Positions 29,670-39,658 of a DNA stretch of 64,000 bases are shown here, one piece after another. The translations under genes and the position numbers were made by a program. The stretch comes from Bacteroidota bacterium (GTDB taxonomy: Bacteria; Bacteroidota; Bacteroidia; Chitinophagales; Chitinophagaceae), in NCBI GenBank assembly GCA_030706685.1, contig JAUZOA010000002.1, positions 62,001-126,000 of the forward strand. The letters are read 5' to 3'. Each line of letters starts with the position of its first letter. The stretch's first letter is position 1. The notes beneath the pieces were generated by a model. The model was given only the letters and a program-made list of their open reading frames with translations. It was not told the DNA's origin and made no database searches.

Positions 29670-30386
29670 TTGCTTATGTCAGCTTTTACAGGCGAATTTA
29701 TCGGCACGGCTTTACTTATTATCCTCGGCGACGGCGTGGTAGCCAATGTAGTTCTTAACAAGACTAAAGGAAACAATGGCGGATGGATCGTTATTACACT
29801 CGGATGGGCAATGGCTGTATTTATTGGGGTGTATTCTTCGCAACATTTCGGGGGAAGCGGGCATATTAATCCTGCGGTCACACTGGCTTTAATGGCATTC
29901 GGAAATTTTGACTCCTCATTAGTTCTAAGTTATATAACAGCCCAATTTGCCGGAGCTATCCTTGGTGCTGTAATTGTGTGGCTTGCCTATAAAAGGCATT
30001 TTGATGAGACCGGTGATAAAGACCTGAAACTGGCTGTATTTTGCAATGCGCCTGCTATTCGTGGCGCAACTTATAATCTCATTACTGAAACCATTGGAAC
30101 CTTTGTGTTACTGCTGGGAGTACTGGCTATGTCAAAACCTACTGATGCACTCGGAACATTAAACGCGCTACCGGCTGCTTTCCTTGTTTTGGCTATTGGT
30201 TTGTCACTAGGAGGGCCAACCGGCTACGCAATTAATCCGGCAAGAGACCTGGGCCCGCGCATTGCTCATTTTATCTTACCCATACCCGGCAAAAGAGACA
30301 GCGATTGGAGGTATAGCTGGATACCGGTCATTGGACCCATAACAGGGGCTATGATTGCTGCATGGGTTTACAATCTTTTATTATAA
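29670..30386 (+). CDS. glpF: MIP/aquaporin family glycerol facilitator
   Basis: Two NPA motifs (GHINPAVTLA, AINPARDLGPR), 6 TM segments, directly downstream of glpD. Confidence 0.95.
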   Translation: MLMSAFTGEFIGTALLIILGDGVVANVVLNKTKGNNGGWIVITLGWAMAVFIGVYSSQHFGGSGHINPAVTLALMAFGNFDSSLVLSYITAQFAGAILGAVIVWLAYKRHFDETGDKDLKLAVFCNAPAIRGATYNLITETIGTFVLLLGVLAMSKPTDALGTLNALPAAFLVLAIGLSLGGPTGYAINPARDLGPRIAHFILPIPGKRDSDWRYSWIPVIGPITGAMIAAWVYNLLL

Positions 30387-30412
30387 GTTCAGAAACCCTA
30401 TAAATAGATTTC

Positions 30413-33400
30413 TTAATCCTTTTTATTAGCTTTTAGCAATTCCCCGGTTTCAGCAAGGTACTTTTTAAAGATCGCATCTATTTGTTTAGCATCAAACTTC
30501 TCACTCCATACTACCCCGGTAGCGTCATGGGTACTGTTAAGGTCTTTCGGATCGGGGGAATAAGGACCTGCAACACCCAAGTAAGTAGACGAAGAATCAA
30601 TTTCATCAAAAGGCACTTTATATAAATAAAACTTTTGCTTCTTCCCCATGAACATCTCCGTTCTTTCACCGATATAACTGATGAATCGGGGAGATTCATC
30701 ATCAGTTGCATACCCGTAAAGCACACTTTGCCCAAGATGTTTTTGCGAAAGGTAATCGCGTGGAAAGAGACCCAACTTTCCCATTTTTTTTAATTGCTCG
30801 TATAACTCAAACCGATATTCGTCTGTTGTGGCGAGAGTATAGATATCCCTGCTATCAACAGGTTGGTTATTCTTAAGCAAAGCGATGATCACCCGCATAC
30901 GAACACCCCTGTTACTCATCTTTCCAAAACGATTCAATACCGTATTCGATTCCGGCAGGTTGAGCGTACCCAGTAATTTTATAAGATTGTAATAATCGGC
31001 GGCATTCTCTTCCAGTTCTTCTTTGGGCCTTGCAAGCCCTTTCCTCGCCATGGCTATAAAAATATCTTTATAAGGAAGAATATCTTTTCTCGCCAGCATG
31101 TTACTGTCGAGCAATGAAACACCTACTCCATTGATCATCCAGGAGAGGCCCGGGTCAGCCGCCCTGGAAAAGATTTCCGGGTACAAACGCCGGCTCAACT
31201 TTAGCGAATCATAAAGACGATGATGGAAATAATAGTCCTTATTCGTTTTTGGCGGCCGGGCGACAATAATATCCTTCAAAAGATCATAAGATTCCTGCGT
31301 TTTGATACAGCTAAGTACTGAAAGCAAATAAGGTTTTGCTCCTTCCTGCACTGGCGGGATTTTATCATAATTATCCTTTGTAAAAGAAACAGAGCTGTGA
31401 TTGCTATCCAATTCAATTATTGTCTCCGCGATATCTGCGCTTGTAGCAGATGAAAACCGACTGGTATCAAAATCCCGGTATTGATAAAGCAATGCTTCCT
31501 GCAGCAGCGGAAGGTCTTCCTTCACAAAGGTTACTGAGGCAAAAGCCTGTTTGGCATCAAGAAATTTCGTTGAGTCGCCGGATCGTAATGCCATCAATAA
31601 GGCTGCCGGCTTGCGCACAGATAAATTGACAGGAGGTATTTCTGAAGTGATATGGAAATTCTCAAACAATTTTTGATAATCCTCTGTTTCAAGGGATTCT
31701 TTTGGCAGGAACCCGAAAACAGTATATACCGTATCCGCATTTAACAACAGGCGCATTTTTTTCAGGTTATGCGTCGCTCCAAGCCTGATAACGATGTCAA
31801 CTCCTTTTACATTTCCATTTTGCACTTTTTTATATTCTATCAATGAATCCTGGTAGCCAATAAATGTCTTGATACGCTGGCCATACATAATACTGTCGTT
31901 CGCAGCCCAGTAATAAGGAGATAGAACATGTTTATTGATATAAACTGAAACCGGCGCGGCACTATCGTATATATAATACCCGATGGTGCTGGCATCTGAA
32001 CCTGCCTGCAGGGTCACCGGCGATGGCGACCATACCCGGAAACTTTTATCGGCCGGCATTTCTTCTTGCCACTTTACCCGCGGCAAAGGCAATAACGAGA
32101 AAGACGAAAAGAAATGATCCACTTCAGGCTTCACCTTTTCGTAGGTGGATAATAAAAGATATCTCCGGTTGCCGCGGTTCAGCATAAGCATTCTCATCCC
32201 GATGAGGTCACCGCTTTTCGAGGATTCCATAACCGTTTCATAAGCCGGAAAGCCATGGATTTCAAAATTCCTGGATGAAATGATCCTGCCATCCATTCTT
32301 GTCTTAACGGACTGTTGCGTCCTGTCGAAATAAGCAGTATCCTCATTCGAATAATAACCCGGTTTAAATTCTTTCACAATAATCCCATAATAGATGTTAC
32401 CCGTAACATCTATGAAATCGTAAGAGCTTTCAACCGATTCATCATCGGGCTTATTAGTTCTTTTCTGATGATATTTTCCCGGCAATGAAATGGAAAAAGC
32501 ATTATTCGGAAAGGCATAGGTTTGCCATTTTTCAATTCCCGGTAATGGCGGAGGCGGAGGCCGGTGATTCGGTTTAAAGGATTGAAAAAAACGGTCTGCA
32601 TAAGCCGTATCTATACTTCCTTTCTTCAACGCAAAGATGACGTTTATTGCTACAAAATTTCCGGGAATGAATACCTGCAACCGGTATTGGCCCATTTCAT
32701 TGTTTATGGTAAATTCTTTCCCTTTCTCCGGACCCATCGTAATATTCTTTTCATGAAAATCCGTGGAAGACCTGCTATATCTTACTGCCATTTTTTTCAG
32801 CAAACTATCTTTCCCTTTGTCATCTACCGATGCTATCGCAATCCCCATGGTAATATATGCCGACATGTTCCCCATATCGAAATACATTTTCATGTCCATA
32901 GGCGAATCTTCAAAGAGTTTAATTTCTTCCGCTTTCCCTGGCATTTGAAGAGAATAAAGACTATCTCTCGTTTCCACATCCAGCCAGGGTAGTTCTTTTT
33001 TCTGGTAAGTATATTTTTCAGGAGCTATTTTTTGTGATGAGCTAACAGGTGTGAGGATAAAACCCCGTTTACGCAGCAGCGATATTACGCCTGAATCACC
33101 CGGCAAATGAGCCGCACCGATGACAAACAGGCAAGTACGTATATGAGCAAGGCTGTCTATCCGACGACTCATTTTTACATTACGTTTCAGTAGTAAAAGA
33201 TCTTTACTTCCTTTCCACAACTCGTCCGATTGATCAATCAGATCAAGGTCCTGTTTCAGGTATGTATTGATCATCCATTCAATCGTCTTTTCGGTCCGGT
33301 CTTTCGGCGAAAACATATCATCCAGGTCAGTTTCAAGAGTCTCTTTTAGTATCTCCATCTGGTCCCCGAAATCTTCAATACCACCTGTCCATTTTCCCTG

Positions 33401-33889
33401 TCTGGAAGCAATATCGAAAAGGTAGGCATCCATAAAAGTTTTCATTTCCCCTTTGGCCAAAATATTTCGCTCCCTGCTTTCCGCCTCCTTTTTTATTTCC
33501 CTCGCCGTTATTTTAGCAACCGGCTTGCCGAATCTCTGTTCCAATCTTGTTTTATACTGATCTAATTTTTTTTCATCCACCATCTCATTTAAAAAAACAG
33601 TTTTTTGATCTTCATCATTAATCATAAAATTGACGTACTCAGACATCATAGACGATATATCCAGTTCGGCGGCAAACCCTTCGCTTTGTTCCAATGCACG
33701 GTATAATGAATCGCCGAAATAGAAAAGCCTTTTATCCATAAGATGCATAGTACCGTAGAGGTAAGAAGGTTTGGAAAGCCCGTTGCCGGTAATTCTCCAA
33801 AGCAATGAATTATACTGTTGACTATCCTGCTGGGTAAATGCGGCAATAGGGAAGAAGAAAAAGGCTGTATAAAAAATCAAGCGCCGCAT
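30413..33889 (-). CDS. TraB/GumN family protein with large C-terminal extension
   Basis: Start trimmed to MRRLIFYTAFFFFPIAAFTQQ, removing overlap with the upstream aminotransferase. N-terminal LLWRITGNGLSKPSYLYGTMHLMDKR...CLFVIGAAHLPGDSGVISLLRKRGF is TraB/GumN; about 850 further residues. Confidence 0.88.
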   Translation of the reverse strand: MRRLIFYTAFFFFPIAAFTQQDSQQYNSLLWRITGNGLSKPSYLYGTMHLMDKRLFYFGDSLYRALEQSEGFAAELDISSMMSEYVNFMINDEDQKTVFLNEMVDEKKLDQYKTRLEQRFGKPVAKITAREIKKEAESRERNILAKGEMKTFMDAYLFDIASRQGKWTGGIEDFGDQMEILKETLETDLDDMFSPKDRTEKTIEWMINTYLKQDLDLIDQSDELWKGSKDLLLLKRNVKMSRRIDSLAHIRTCLFVIGAAHLPGDSGVISLLRKRGFILTPVSSSQKIAPEKYTYQKKELPWLDVETRDSLYSLQMPGKAEEIKLFEDSPMDMKMYFDMGNMSAYITMGIAIASVDDKGKDSLLKKMAVRYSRSSTDFHEKNITMGPEKGKEFTINNEMGQYRLQVFIPGNFVAINVIFALKKGSIDTAYADRFFQSFKPNHRPPPPPLPGIEKWQTYAFPNNAFSISLPGKYHQKRTNKPDDESVESSYDFIDVTGNIYYGIIVKEFKPGYYSNEDTAYFDRTQQSVKTRMDGRIISSRNFEIHGFPAYETVMESSKSGDLIGMRMLMLNRGNRRYLLLSTYEKVKPEVDHFFSSFSLLPLPRVKWQEEMPADKSFRVWSPSPVTLQAGSDASTIGYYIYDSAAPVSVYINKHVLSPYYWAANDSIMYGQRIKTFIGYQDSLIEYKKVQNGNVKGVDIVIRLGATHNLKKMRLLLNADTVYTVFGFLPKESLETEDYQKLFENFHITSEIPPVNLSVRKPAALLMALRSGDSTKFLDAKQAFASVTFVKEDLPLLQEALLYQYRDFDTSRFSSATSADIAETIIELDSNHSSVSFTKDNYDKIPPVQEGAKPYLLSVLSCIKTQESYDLLKDIIVARPPKTNKDYYFHHRLYDSLKLSRRLYPEIFSRAADPGLSWMINGVGVSLLDSNMLARKDILPYKDIFIAMARKGLARPKEELEENAADYYNLIKLLGTLNLPESNTVLNRFGKMSNRGVRMRVIIALLKNNQPVDSRDIYTLATTDEYRFELYEQLKKMGKLGLFPRDYLSQKHLGQSVLYGYATDDESPRFISYIGERTEMFMGKKQKFYLYKVPFDEIDSSSTYLGVAGPYSPDPKDLNSTHDATGVVWSEKFDAKQIDAIFKKYLAETGELLKANKKD

Positions 33890-33930
33890 GGCAGTAGGTT
33901 TCGGTTCAGGATTGAAAATACAAAGGAATT

Positions 33931-35133
33931 TTATAACCCCTCTGCCGATTGCATTATTTTTCGGGACACTTCCGCAATTTGTTGTTCCGAAACAATTAAC
34001 GGAGGAGAAATGCGCAAACAGTTTGGAGCAAACAAAAACCAATCAGTCAGCAGTCCCTGCCGCAGGCAACTGTCAATTACCTTTTTATTGGTTTCAAATG
34101 AATCAAACTCAATCGCCAGCCACAGACCAAATGAGCGTATGGCTTTTATCTTTGAACGGCGTCCGCCCCCTGATGGATTAACTAATAATGATTTGAATAA
34201 TTCTTCTTTTTGCTTAACGAGGCCGGTCATTTTTTCTTCCAGTAAAGCGTGCATAGCAGCCATACCTGCCGCACAACAAACAGGGTGACCCCCAAAGGTG
34301 GTGATATGACCCAGGACCGGGTTTTGAGTCAATGACTGCATTATTCTTTTCTCAGCAATAAAGGCTCCGAGGGGCATTCCGCCTCCCAATGCTTTTCCCA
34401 GTAATAAAATATCAGGAACAATATCAAAGTGCTCAAATCCCCACAACTTGCCTGTTCTTCCAAAACCAGTTTGAATCTCATCCAGTATCAGTAATGCTCC
34501 CGTCTCTGTACATTTTTTTTGTAACGCATGCATCCATGCTGCAGAAGGCGCCAGGATGCCGGCCTCCGCCTGAACAGTTTCAGCGATCACACAAGCAGTT
34601 TGTTCGGTTATTTCATCCAAAGATTTAAATGAGTTGTATTCCAGGTGCCATATATCCGGCAACAACGGGCGAAAAGCATTACGCCAGTATTCATCCCCCA
34701 TCACACTCAGAGACCCTTGTGTGGAACCATGATATGAGTTTTTAAAGGCAATAATCCCTGTCCTGCCCGTTACTCTCTTGGCCAATTTCATGGCTCCTTC
34801 AACGGCCTCGGTACCGGAATTGGTAAAATAAACGGAATTAAGCGATGCGGGTAAGTGATCGGTCAGCAGCTGGGCATATTTAACCTGCGGGGTTTCTACA
34901 AATTCTCCATAGACCATTATATGCAGGTAAGCATCTAATTGTTTCTGTATCGCTTCAATCACTTTTGGGTGACGATGACCCGTATTGGCTACACTGATCC
35001 CGCCGATAAGATCAAAATATTCGTCTCCATTTGCATCAAATAATAAAACGCCTTCTCCTTTTACTATTTCCAGTGCCATTGGAGTTGGCGAAGTTTGAGC
35101 CACATGTTTCAAAAACAATTCCCGCTGGTTCAT
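33931..35133 (-). CDS. Class III aminotransferase (acetylornithine/4-aminobutyrate type)
   Basis: FTNSGTEAVEGAMKLAKRVTGR, LILDEIQTGFGRTGKLWGFEHFDIVPDILLLGKALGGGMPLGAF. Start trimmed to MNQRELFLKH. Confidence 0.93.
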   Translation of the reverse strand: MNQRELFLKHVAQTSPTPMALEIVKGEGVLLFDANGDEYFDLIGGISVANTGHRHPKVIEAIQKQLDAYLHIMVYGEFVETPQVKYAQLLTDHLPASLNSVYFTNSGTEAVEGAMKLAKRVTGRTGIIAFKNSYHGSTQGSLSVMGDEYWRNAFRPLLPDIWHLEYNSFKSLDEITEQTACVIAETVQAEAGILAPSAAWMHALQKKCTETGALLILDEIQTGFGRTGKLWGFEHFDIVPDILLLGKALGGGMPLGAFIAEKRIMQSLTQNPVLGHITTFGGHPVCCAAGMAAMHALLEEKMTGLVKQKEELFKSLLVNPSGGGRRSKIKAIRSFGLWLAIEFDSFETNKKVIDSCLRQGLLTDWFLFAPNCLRISPPLIVSEQQIAEVSRKIMQSAEGL

Positions 35134-35227
35134 ATTGTAGAAGGCTTCACGCAAAGATGCAAAGCCTGCTCAAAGACGCAAAGAATTTCTATAATTTGCA
35201 GGGTTTAGAGAGAAAAGCTGTTAGCCA

Positions 35228-35301
35228 GAAAGTCAGTAAAGTCCGAAAGAGCCAATTTTCTCTCGAAATGGTCTTGCGGACTCCCGGCTTTGCCGACTTT
35301 C
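35228..35301. repeat. Long imperfect palindromic element, MITE/REP-like
   Basis: GAAAGTCAGTAAAGTCCGAAAGAGCCA... pairs imperfectly with ...TGGTCTTGCGGACTCCCGGCTTTGCCGACTTTC. Confidence 0.55.
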
Positions 35302-35329
35302 AACCAAAAACAAAAAACTATAAACTCCC

Positions 35330-35851
35330 ATGCCTGTAATACTCCCGGTAGAAGATAAACACCCTCAATTTGGCGAAAATGTTTTTATCGCTCCGAATGC
35401 GACTATCGTTGGCAATGTAGTAATGGGTGATGATTGCAGTATCTGGTTCAATACGGTCGTTCGTGGGGATGTAAACTTTATTCGTATCGGTCATAAAGTA
35501 AATATCCAGGACGGGGCCTGTATTCATTGCACTTATCAGCGTTGTGGCACAACCATCGGCAATAATGTTTCGATAGGACATAATGCGATCGTGCATGGCT
35601 GCACGCTTCATGATAATGTACTGATCGGGATGGGGGCCATCGTAATGGACAATGCCATCGTACACAGTAATACGATCATTGCGGCCGGGGCGGTGGTCCT
35701 GGAAAATACAGTTTGTGAAGCAGGGAGCATTTATGCCGGTGTTCCGGCTAAAAAGATCAAGAATATCGGGGAAGAAAAAGTGAACGGCGAGATCAAACGG
35801 ATAGCAAATAATTATGTGAAATATGCTGATTGGTTCAGAGACAATAAGTAA
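35330..35851 (+). CDS. Gamma-carbonic anhydrase family / left-handed beta-helix protein
   Basis: FIAPNATIVGNVVMGDDCSIWFNTVVRGDVNFIRIGHKVNIQDGACIH...TIGNNVSIGHNAIVHGCTLHDNVLIGMGAIVMD; hexapeptide repeats and CA-like residues. Confidence 0.94.
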   Translation: MPVILPVEDKHPQFGENVFIAPNATIVGNVVMGDDCSIWFNTVVRGDVNFIRIGHKVNIQDGACIHCTYQRCGTTIGNNVSIGHNAIVHGCTLHDNVLIGMGAIVMDNAIVHSNTIIAAGAVVLENTVCEAGSIYAGVPAKKIKNIGEEKVNGEIKRIANNYVKYADWFRDNK

Positions 35852-35978
35852 TAAACAATTGACAATAAACGATTAAAGACCAGCGGTTGACAATTACCTG
35901 TTACTTATTGGTAGTTTTACTCTGGCACAGGTAATTTATTATGTATAAATTCGTTTTAGAGATATCGAAAATAACCCA

Positions 35979-36161
35979 ATGAAAAAACCAATTTTTATTA
36001 TAGCAGTTCTCAGTTTTTTGGTGATGACAACGTCATGCAATCTTTTTAAACCAAAGTATGGTTGCCCCAGCAATGGCAAGAATGTCGGGGCTGAAAGATT
36101 AATGGGAGATGATCCAAAGGCTGAAAAGGCAGCCCGAAAAGCTGGCAAATTCAAAAGTTAA
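35979..36161 (+). CDS. Small lipoprotein-like hypothetical protein
   Basis: 60 aa, MKKPIFIIAVLSFLVMTTSCNLF lipobox; GCPSNGKNVGAERLMGDDPKAEKAARKAGKFKS. Confidence 0.7.
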   Translation: MKKPIFIIAVLSFLVMTTSCNLFKPKYGCPSNGKNVGAERLMGDDPKAEKAARKAGKFKS

Positions 36162-36236
36162 TTGGCTATAGTGCAGCTAATTTTCCGGAATCCGTGTCTT
36201 GTAGTAAAAGCCAAAAAACATTAAACATTTTTTACT

Positions 36237-36569
36237 ATGAGTCTTACCCTACGAACTACATTGGGATGTACGGAGGCCATCATCGCTGATGACGGTAGTC
36301 TCAGGAGATTCTACCAGGTAGCCGACATTCTCACCGGCGATTTCCGCGTTCATTTTACCAACAAAGAAGACGATTTCGACGCTATTGACTGGGAATTCAA
36401 ATTCAAAGGTCATCAGCTTACTCTTCACTATAGCATCTACAATGGTATTTCTCTTTTTCCTACCAAGACCCGCGATGCATTGAATAAAGACAATAAAGCG
36501 GTAGTAGAACTGGCAAACCTCTTAGAAGTTAAATTATTCAACCAGGATAACAGGAGGAATATCGCATAG
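36237..36569 (+). CDS. Conserved hypothetical protein
   Basis: 110-aa ORF in a gap between genes with plausible codon usage; no recognised domain. Confidence 0.65.
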   Translation: MSLTLRTTLGCTEAIIADDGSLRRFYQVADILTGDFRVHFTNKEDDFDAIDWEFKFKGHQLTLHYSIYNGISLFPTKTRDALNKDNKAVVELANLLEVKLFNQDNRRNIA

Positions 36570-36682
36570 CCCGAACCACTCCAACCCCAAAAGGGCTCAT
36601 GAAGGCCCCTCTATCCCTATAATCCATCCCCTTCATCAGGATTTAATTGCCCAATTACACCAGCCCGGTCAAATTCATTACA

Positions 36683-36704
36683 GTTCATATACTGCAATAT
36701 GAAC
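36683..36704. repeat. Perfect inverted repeat GTTCATAT-ACTGCA-ATATGAAC
   Basis: 8-bp perfect arms, 6-nt spacer in the intergenic region downstream of rsgA. Confidence 0.5.
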
Positions 36705-36796
36705 AGATCCATACACTTTCCCGCTTGATCATTTTCATTTCAACTTTACTATTAAAAACCAGTAAAATAACCATATATCCTGAGGGGACAGGGTTT

Positions 36797-37723
36797 TTAA
36801 TAGCTCTTCTCTTCTATCGAATCAAGAATATTGACATAACTCACATACCGGTCTTCAGCTATTTTTCCTTCCATTACGGCTTCTTTTATCGCGCATCCCG
36901 GCTCATTTACATGCAGGCAATTGTTGAACTGGCAGTCATTCAGCCTTTCTCTCATCTCCGGGAAATAATGAGAAACCTCCTGTCTTTCGATATCTACCAA
37001 CCCGAATTCTCTCATCCCGGGAGTATCAATGATACTTCCGCCTCCCGGCAAATCAAACATCTCCGCAAAGGTGGTTGTATGTTGTCCTTTTCCGCTCCAC
37101 CCGCTGATATCCTGCGTCTTTAAAGCAAGATCCGGAAGTATAACATTCAATAAAGAAGATTTACCCACGCCGCTATGGCCGCTGATGAGAGTTGTTTTAC
37201 CGGCCAACTCGGCCCTTAATGATTCAATCCCGGTATTTTCTTTAGCGCTTACCAGGAAAACCTTATAGCTTGCGCCTTCATACATCGTTTTCCATTGCTC
37301 ATATTTTTCCAGTTCCTTTTTTTTGTACAAATCGGCTTTATTAAATACTATAAGCGCAGGTACATGATACATTTCCGATGCAACGAGGAACCTGTCAATA
37401 AATCCCTGGGAGGTTCTTGGCTCTTTAAGAGTAGCTACGAGAAGTGATTGATCGAGATTGGCTGCTACAATATGATGCTGGTGCTTATACCGGGGTGACT
37501 GGCGGTTGATATAGTTTCTACGGTCGAGGATTTCCGTGATAGTAGCGGTATTTTCTGTTTCATTCTCAACTTCAATTTCTACGTCATCCCCCACCGCTAC
37601 CGGGTTGGTACTGGTGATCTCATCGATCTTAAAAACACCTTTCATACGGGCATTGTGCCATTTGCCCGATTCATCTTTTACCGTGTACCAGCTGCCGGTT
37701 GATTTATAAACAATTGCTTTCAT
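36797..37723 (-). CDS. rsgA: Ribosome small subunit-dependent GTPase A
   Basis: Circularly permuted GTPase: NKADLY, GHSGVGKSSLLN, DTPGMREFGL; zinc motif C-X-NCLHVNEPGCAI. Confidence 0.96.
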   Translation of the reverse strand: MKAIVYKSTGSWYTVKDESGKWHNARMKGVFKIDEITSTNPVAVGDDVEIEVENETENTATITEILDRRNYINRQSPRYKHQHHIVAANLDQSLLVATLKEPRTSQGFIDRFLVASEMYHVPALIVFNKADLYKKKELEKYEQWKTMYEGASYKVFLVSAKENTGIESLRAELAGKTTLISGHSGVGKSSLLNVILPDLALKTQDISGWSGKGQHTTTFAEMFDLPGGGSIIDTPGMREFGLVDIERQEVSHYFPEMRERLNDCQFNNCLHVNEPGCAIKEAVMEGKIAEDRYVSYVNILDSIEEKSY

Positions 37724-37744
37724 GAAGATGAGCGTGAATTAGTG

Positions 37745-38761
37745 TCAGGGAAACCTTTTAAGAATTGTATAGCGTAATATCATCTCTATGAAAAGAAATC
37801 CTAAAGCGGCTAACAGAAACGGAAGAAATCTTTCCTCGTACCGCTTATAAGATGTGATTTCCATTTTTGACTTTTCCAGTTTATTAATTTGATTATAAAT
37901 CCCTTCAAGTCCTTGCTTATCCCGGGCTCTGAAATATTTACCACCCGTCTCATCTGCAATTTTTCTTAGCAAGTCTTCATCCAAAAAATCACTGGCAGGA
38001 TTCTTTGCTCCTTTTGGCTGACTGGTTATTTCCACAATACTGGAAGGACCAGCTCCCATGCCGATAGTATATACTTTTACACCCTTGGCTTTGGCAATTT
38101 CCAATGCTGTCAGGGGATCAATTAGCCTTGTTTCCGGCGCTTCCTCATTACCATCAGTCAATAAAATAATCACTTTGCTTTTGGCCTGGCTCTGCGACAG
38201 ACGGTCTACAGCAGTAGCTAATCCTTCCCCTATGCAGGTTCCATCGACCAGATAGCGGCGGCTTTCCAGGGTCCGTATCTGTGTTATCAATGTACTTTGA
38301 TCCGTCGTGATCGGGCATTGTGTAAAGCTTTCACCTGAAAATATTACTAACCCAATCCTGTCAACAGGACGGTTACGTATAAATTCTTCAGCCATTTCCT
38401 TTGATACTTCTAATCGGGAAGGCAAGATATCCCTTGAGCCCATACTACCACTTACATCCATACATAAAACGATATCTATCCCTTCACCTGCTGTTTGTTC
38501 CTTGTCATTTCTTTTTTGTGGCCTGGCCAATGCCACTATAAGACAGCTAATAGCCAATAGTCTTAAAATGAATGGTAGTTGGCGCAACCAGTTTTTGGCG
38601 GTAGAAACAGTAAAAGCATGTGAGCTGGATACTTTAATAGTTGCCTGCTTTCCGTTGTATTTCTTTATATACCACCAGGCAAGAAGTGGCACCAGCACAA
38701 ACAGGGGAAACACCAGCGGCTGGGCAAAATCAATTTCTTTTAACCAATCGTACAACATCAT
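37745..38761 (-). CDS. batA: VWA-domain membrane protein, BatA-like
   Basis: IDIVLCMDVSGSMGSRDILPSRLEVSKEMAEEFI (MIDAS DxSxS), N- and C-terminal TM segments; start overlaps upstream stop by ATGA. Confidence 0.92.
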   Translation of the reverse strand: MMLYDWLKEIDFAQPLVFPLFVLVPLLAWWYIKKYNGKQATIKVSSSHAFTVSTAKNWLRQLPFILRLLAISCLIVALARPQKRNDKEQTAGEGIDIVLCMDVSGSMGSRDILPSRLEVSKEMAEEFIRNRPVDRIGLVIFSGESFTQCPITTDQSTLITQIRTLESRRYLVDGTCIGEGLATAVDRLSQSQAKSKVIILLTDGNEEAPETRLIDPLTALEIAKAKGVKVYTIGMGAGPSSIVEITSQPKGAKNPASDFLDEDLLRKIADETGGKYFRARDKQGLEGIYNQINKLEKSKMEITSYKRYEERFLPFLLAALGFLFIEMILRYTILKRFP

Positions 38762-39645
38762 TTTATTTGTTCTATCTCGCCGATAGTTTGTTTAATGGTC
38801 TCAAATGTATTCCTGTCGTCTTCGCTTCCGGGTATGTATTTGGCAAATTTTACAAAATCACTCAATCTTAATGCCTGCGAAAGTCTTTCAAATTGCTCTT
38901 TGGCTAAGGGAATTCCTCTCAACTGCACTACGAGGTCGTCAGTAGTTTTTTGCAAGGAATGAATCCCTTTTTTCTCCCGCACATAAATCCTGAAAATATC
39001 AACCAATCGTGAATAATATTGCTTGGGATCCAACTCGTCCTGTTGCAACTTCCCTAATTGTTTCATGGCCTCTTCAAACGGATCCGCTACAATTACAGGC
39101 GCCAATACAACAGGTTTTTTCTTTCTCAATAAATAGATAAGAAAAAGGATTATCAATAAAACTCCGCCACCTGCAGCATACCATAACCACCACTTTTTCT
39201 TTTCCGGTTCTGGCTTTACTTCAATAATATCTTTTATATCGTGGTAATCCTGTGCCGGATCAAACTGGGAAAAAGCGACATCCACCGGTATGGTATCGGT
39301 GGTTAAATTTTCGCTAAGGGGAAGGGAAGGGATCACCCAATGCCCCGAATCAAAACTGGTAATGGTGATTATTTGTCTTAGTACGGTACCGTTACTGGTA
39401 TTGGTAGTGTCGATTTTCGGCCTGTTTAAAATTTCAAAATGTGGTAATGTGTCAAGAATAAAAAAATGGATCAGTTCATTTTCGGGGATATTTGCTTCCA
39501 GTGTTAAATGAATCTGTTCACCAATAAGGATGTTGTTCCGGTCAATCGTAGCTTTGACCGTTGTTTTGCCTTGCGCAGTAACAGAAGTCGCCGCAAACAG
39601 CAGGAGTAGAAAACAAGTGGCCTTATAAAAGTCATTTCTGGTCAT
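38758..39645 (-). CDS. BatD-like membrane protein
   Basis: Signal peptide, Ig-like region (VKATIDRNNILIGEQIHLTLEANIP), TM, cytosolic tail; position inside the Bat block. Confidence 0.75.
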   Translation of the reverse strand: MTRNDFYKATCFLLLLFAATSVTAQGKTTVKATIDRNNILIGEQIHLTLEANIPENELIHFFILDTLPHFEILNRPKIDTTNTSNGTVLRQIITITSFDSGHWVIPSLPLSENLTTDTIPVDVAFSQFDPAQDYHDIKDIIEVKPEPEKKKWWLWYAAGGGVLLIILFLIYLLRKKKPVVLAPVIVADPFEEAMKQLGKLQQDELDPKQYYSRLVDIFRIYVREKKGIHSLQKTTDDLVVQLRGIPLAKEQFERLSQALRLSDFVKFAKYIPGSEDDRNTFETIKQTIGEIEQIK

Positions 39646-39658
39646 TCAGTCAAAGTAG

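Noticed and set aside
33890-34042. N-terminal extension of the TraB/GumN ORF
   Set aside because: The extension overlaps the aminotransferase 3' end; a signal-peptide start at 33889 is much better.
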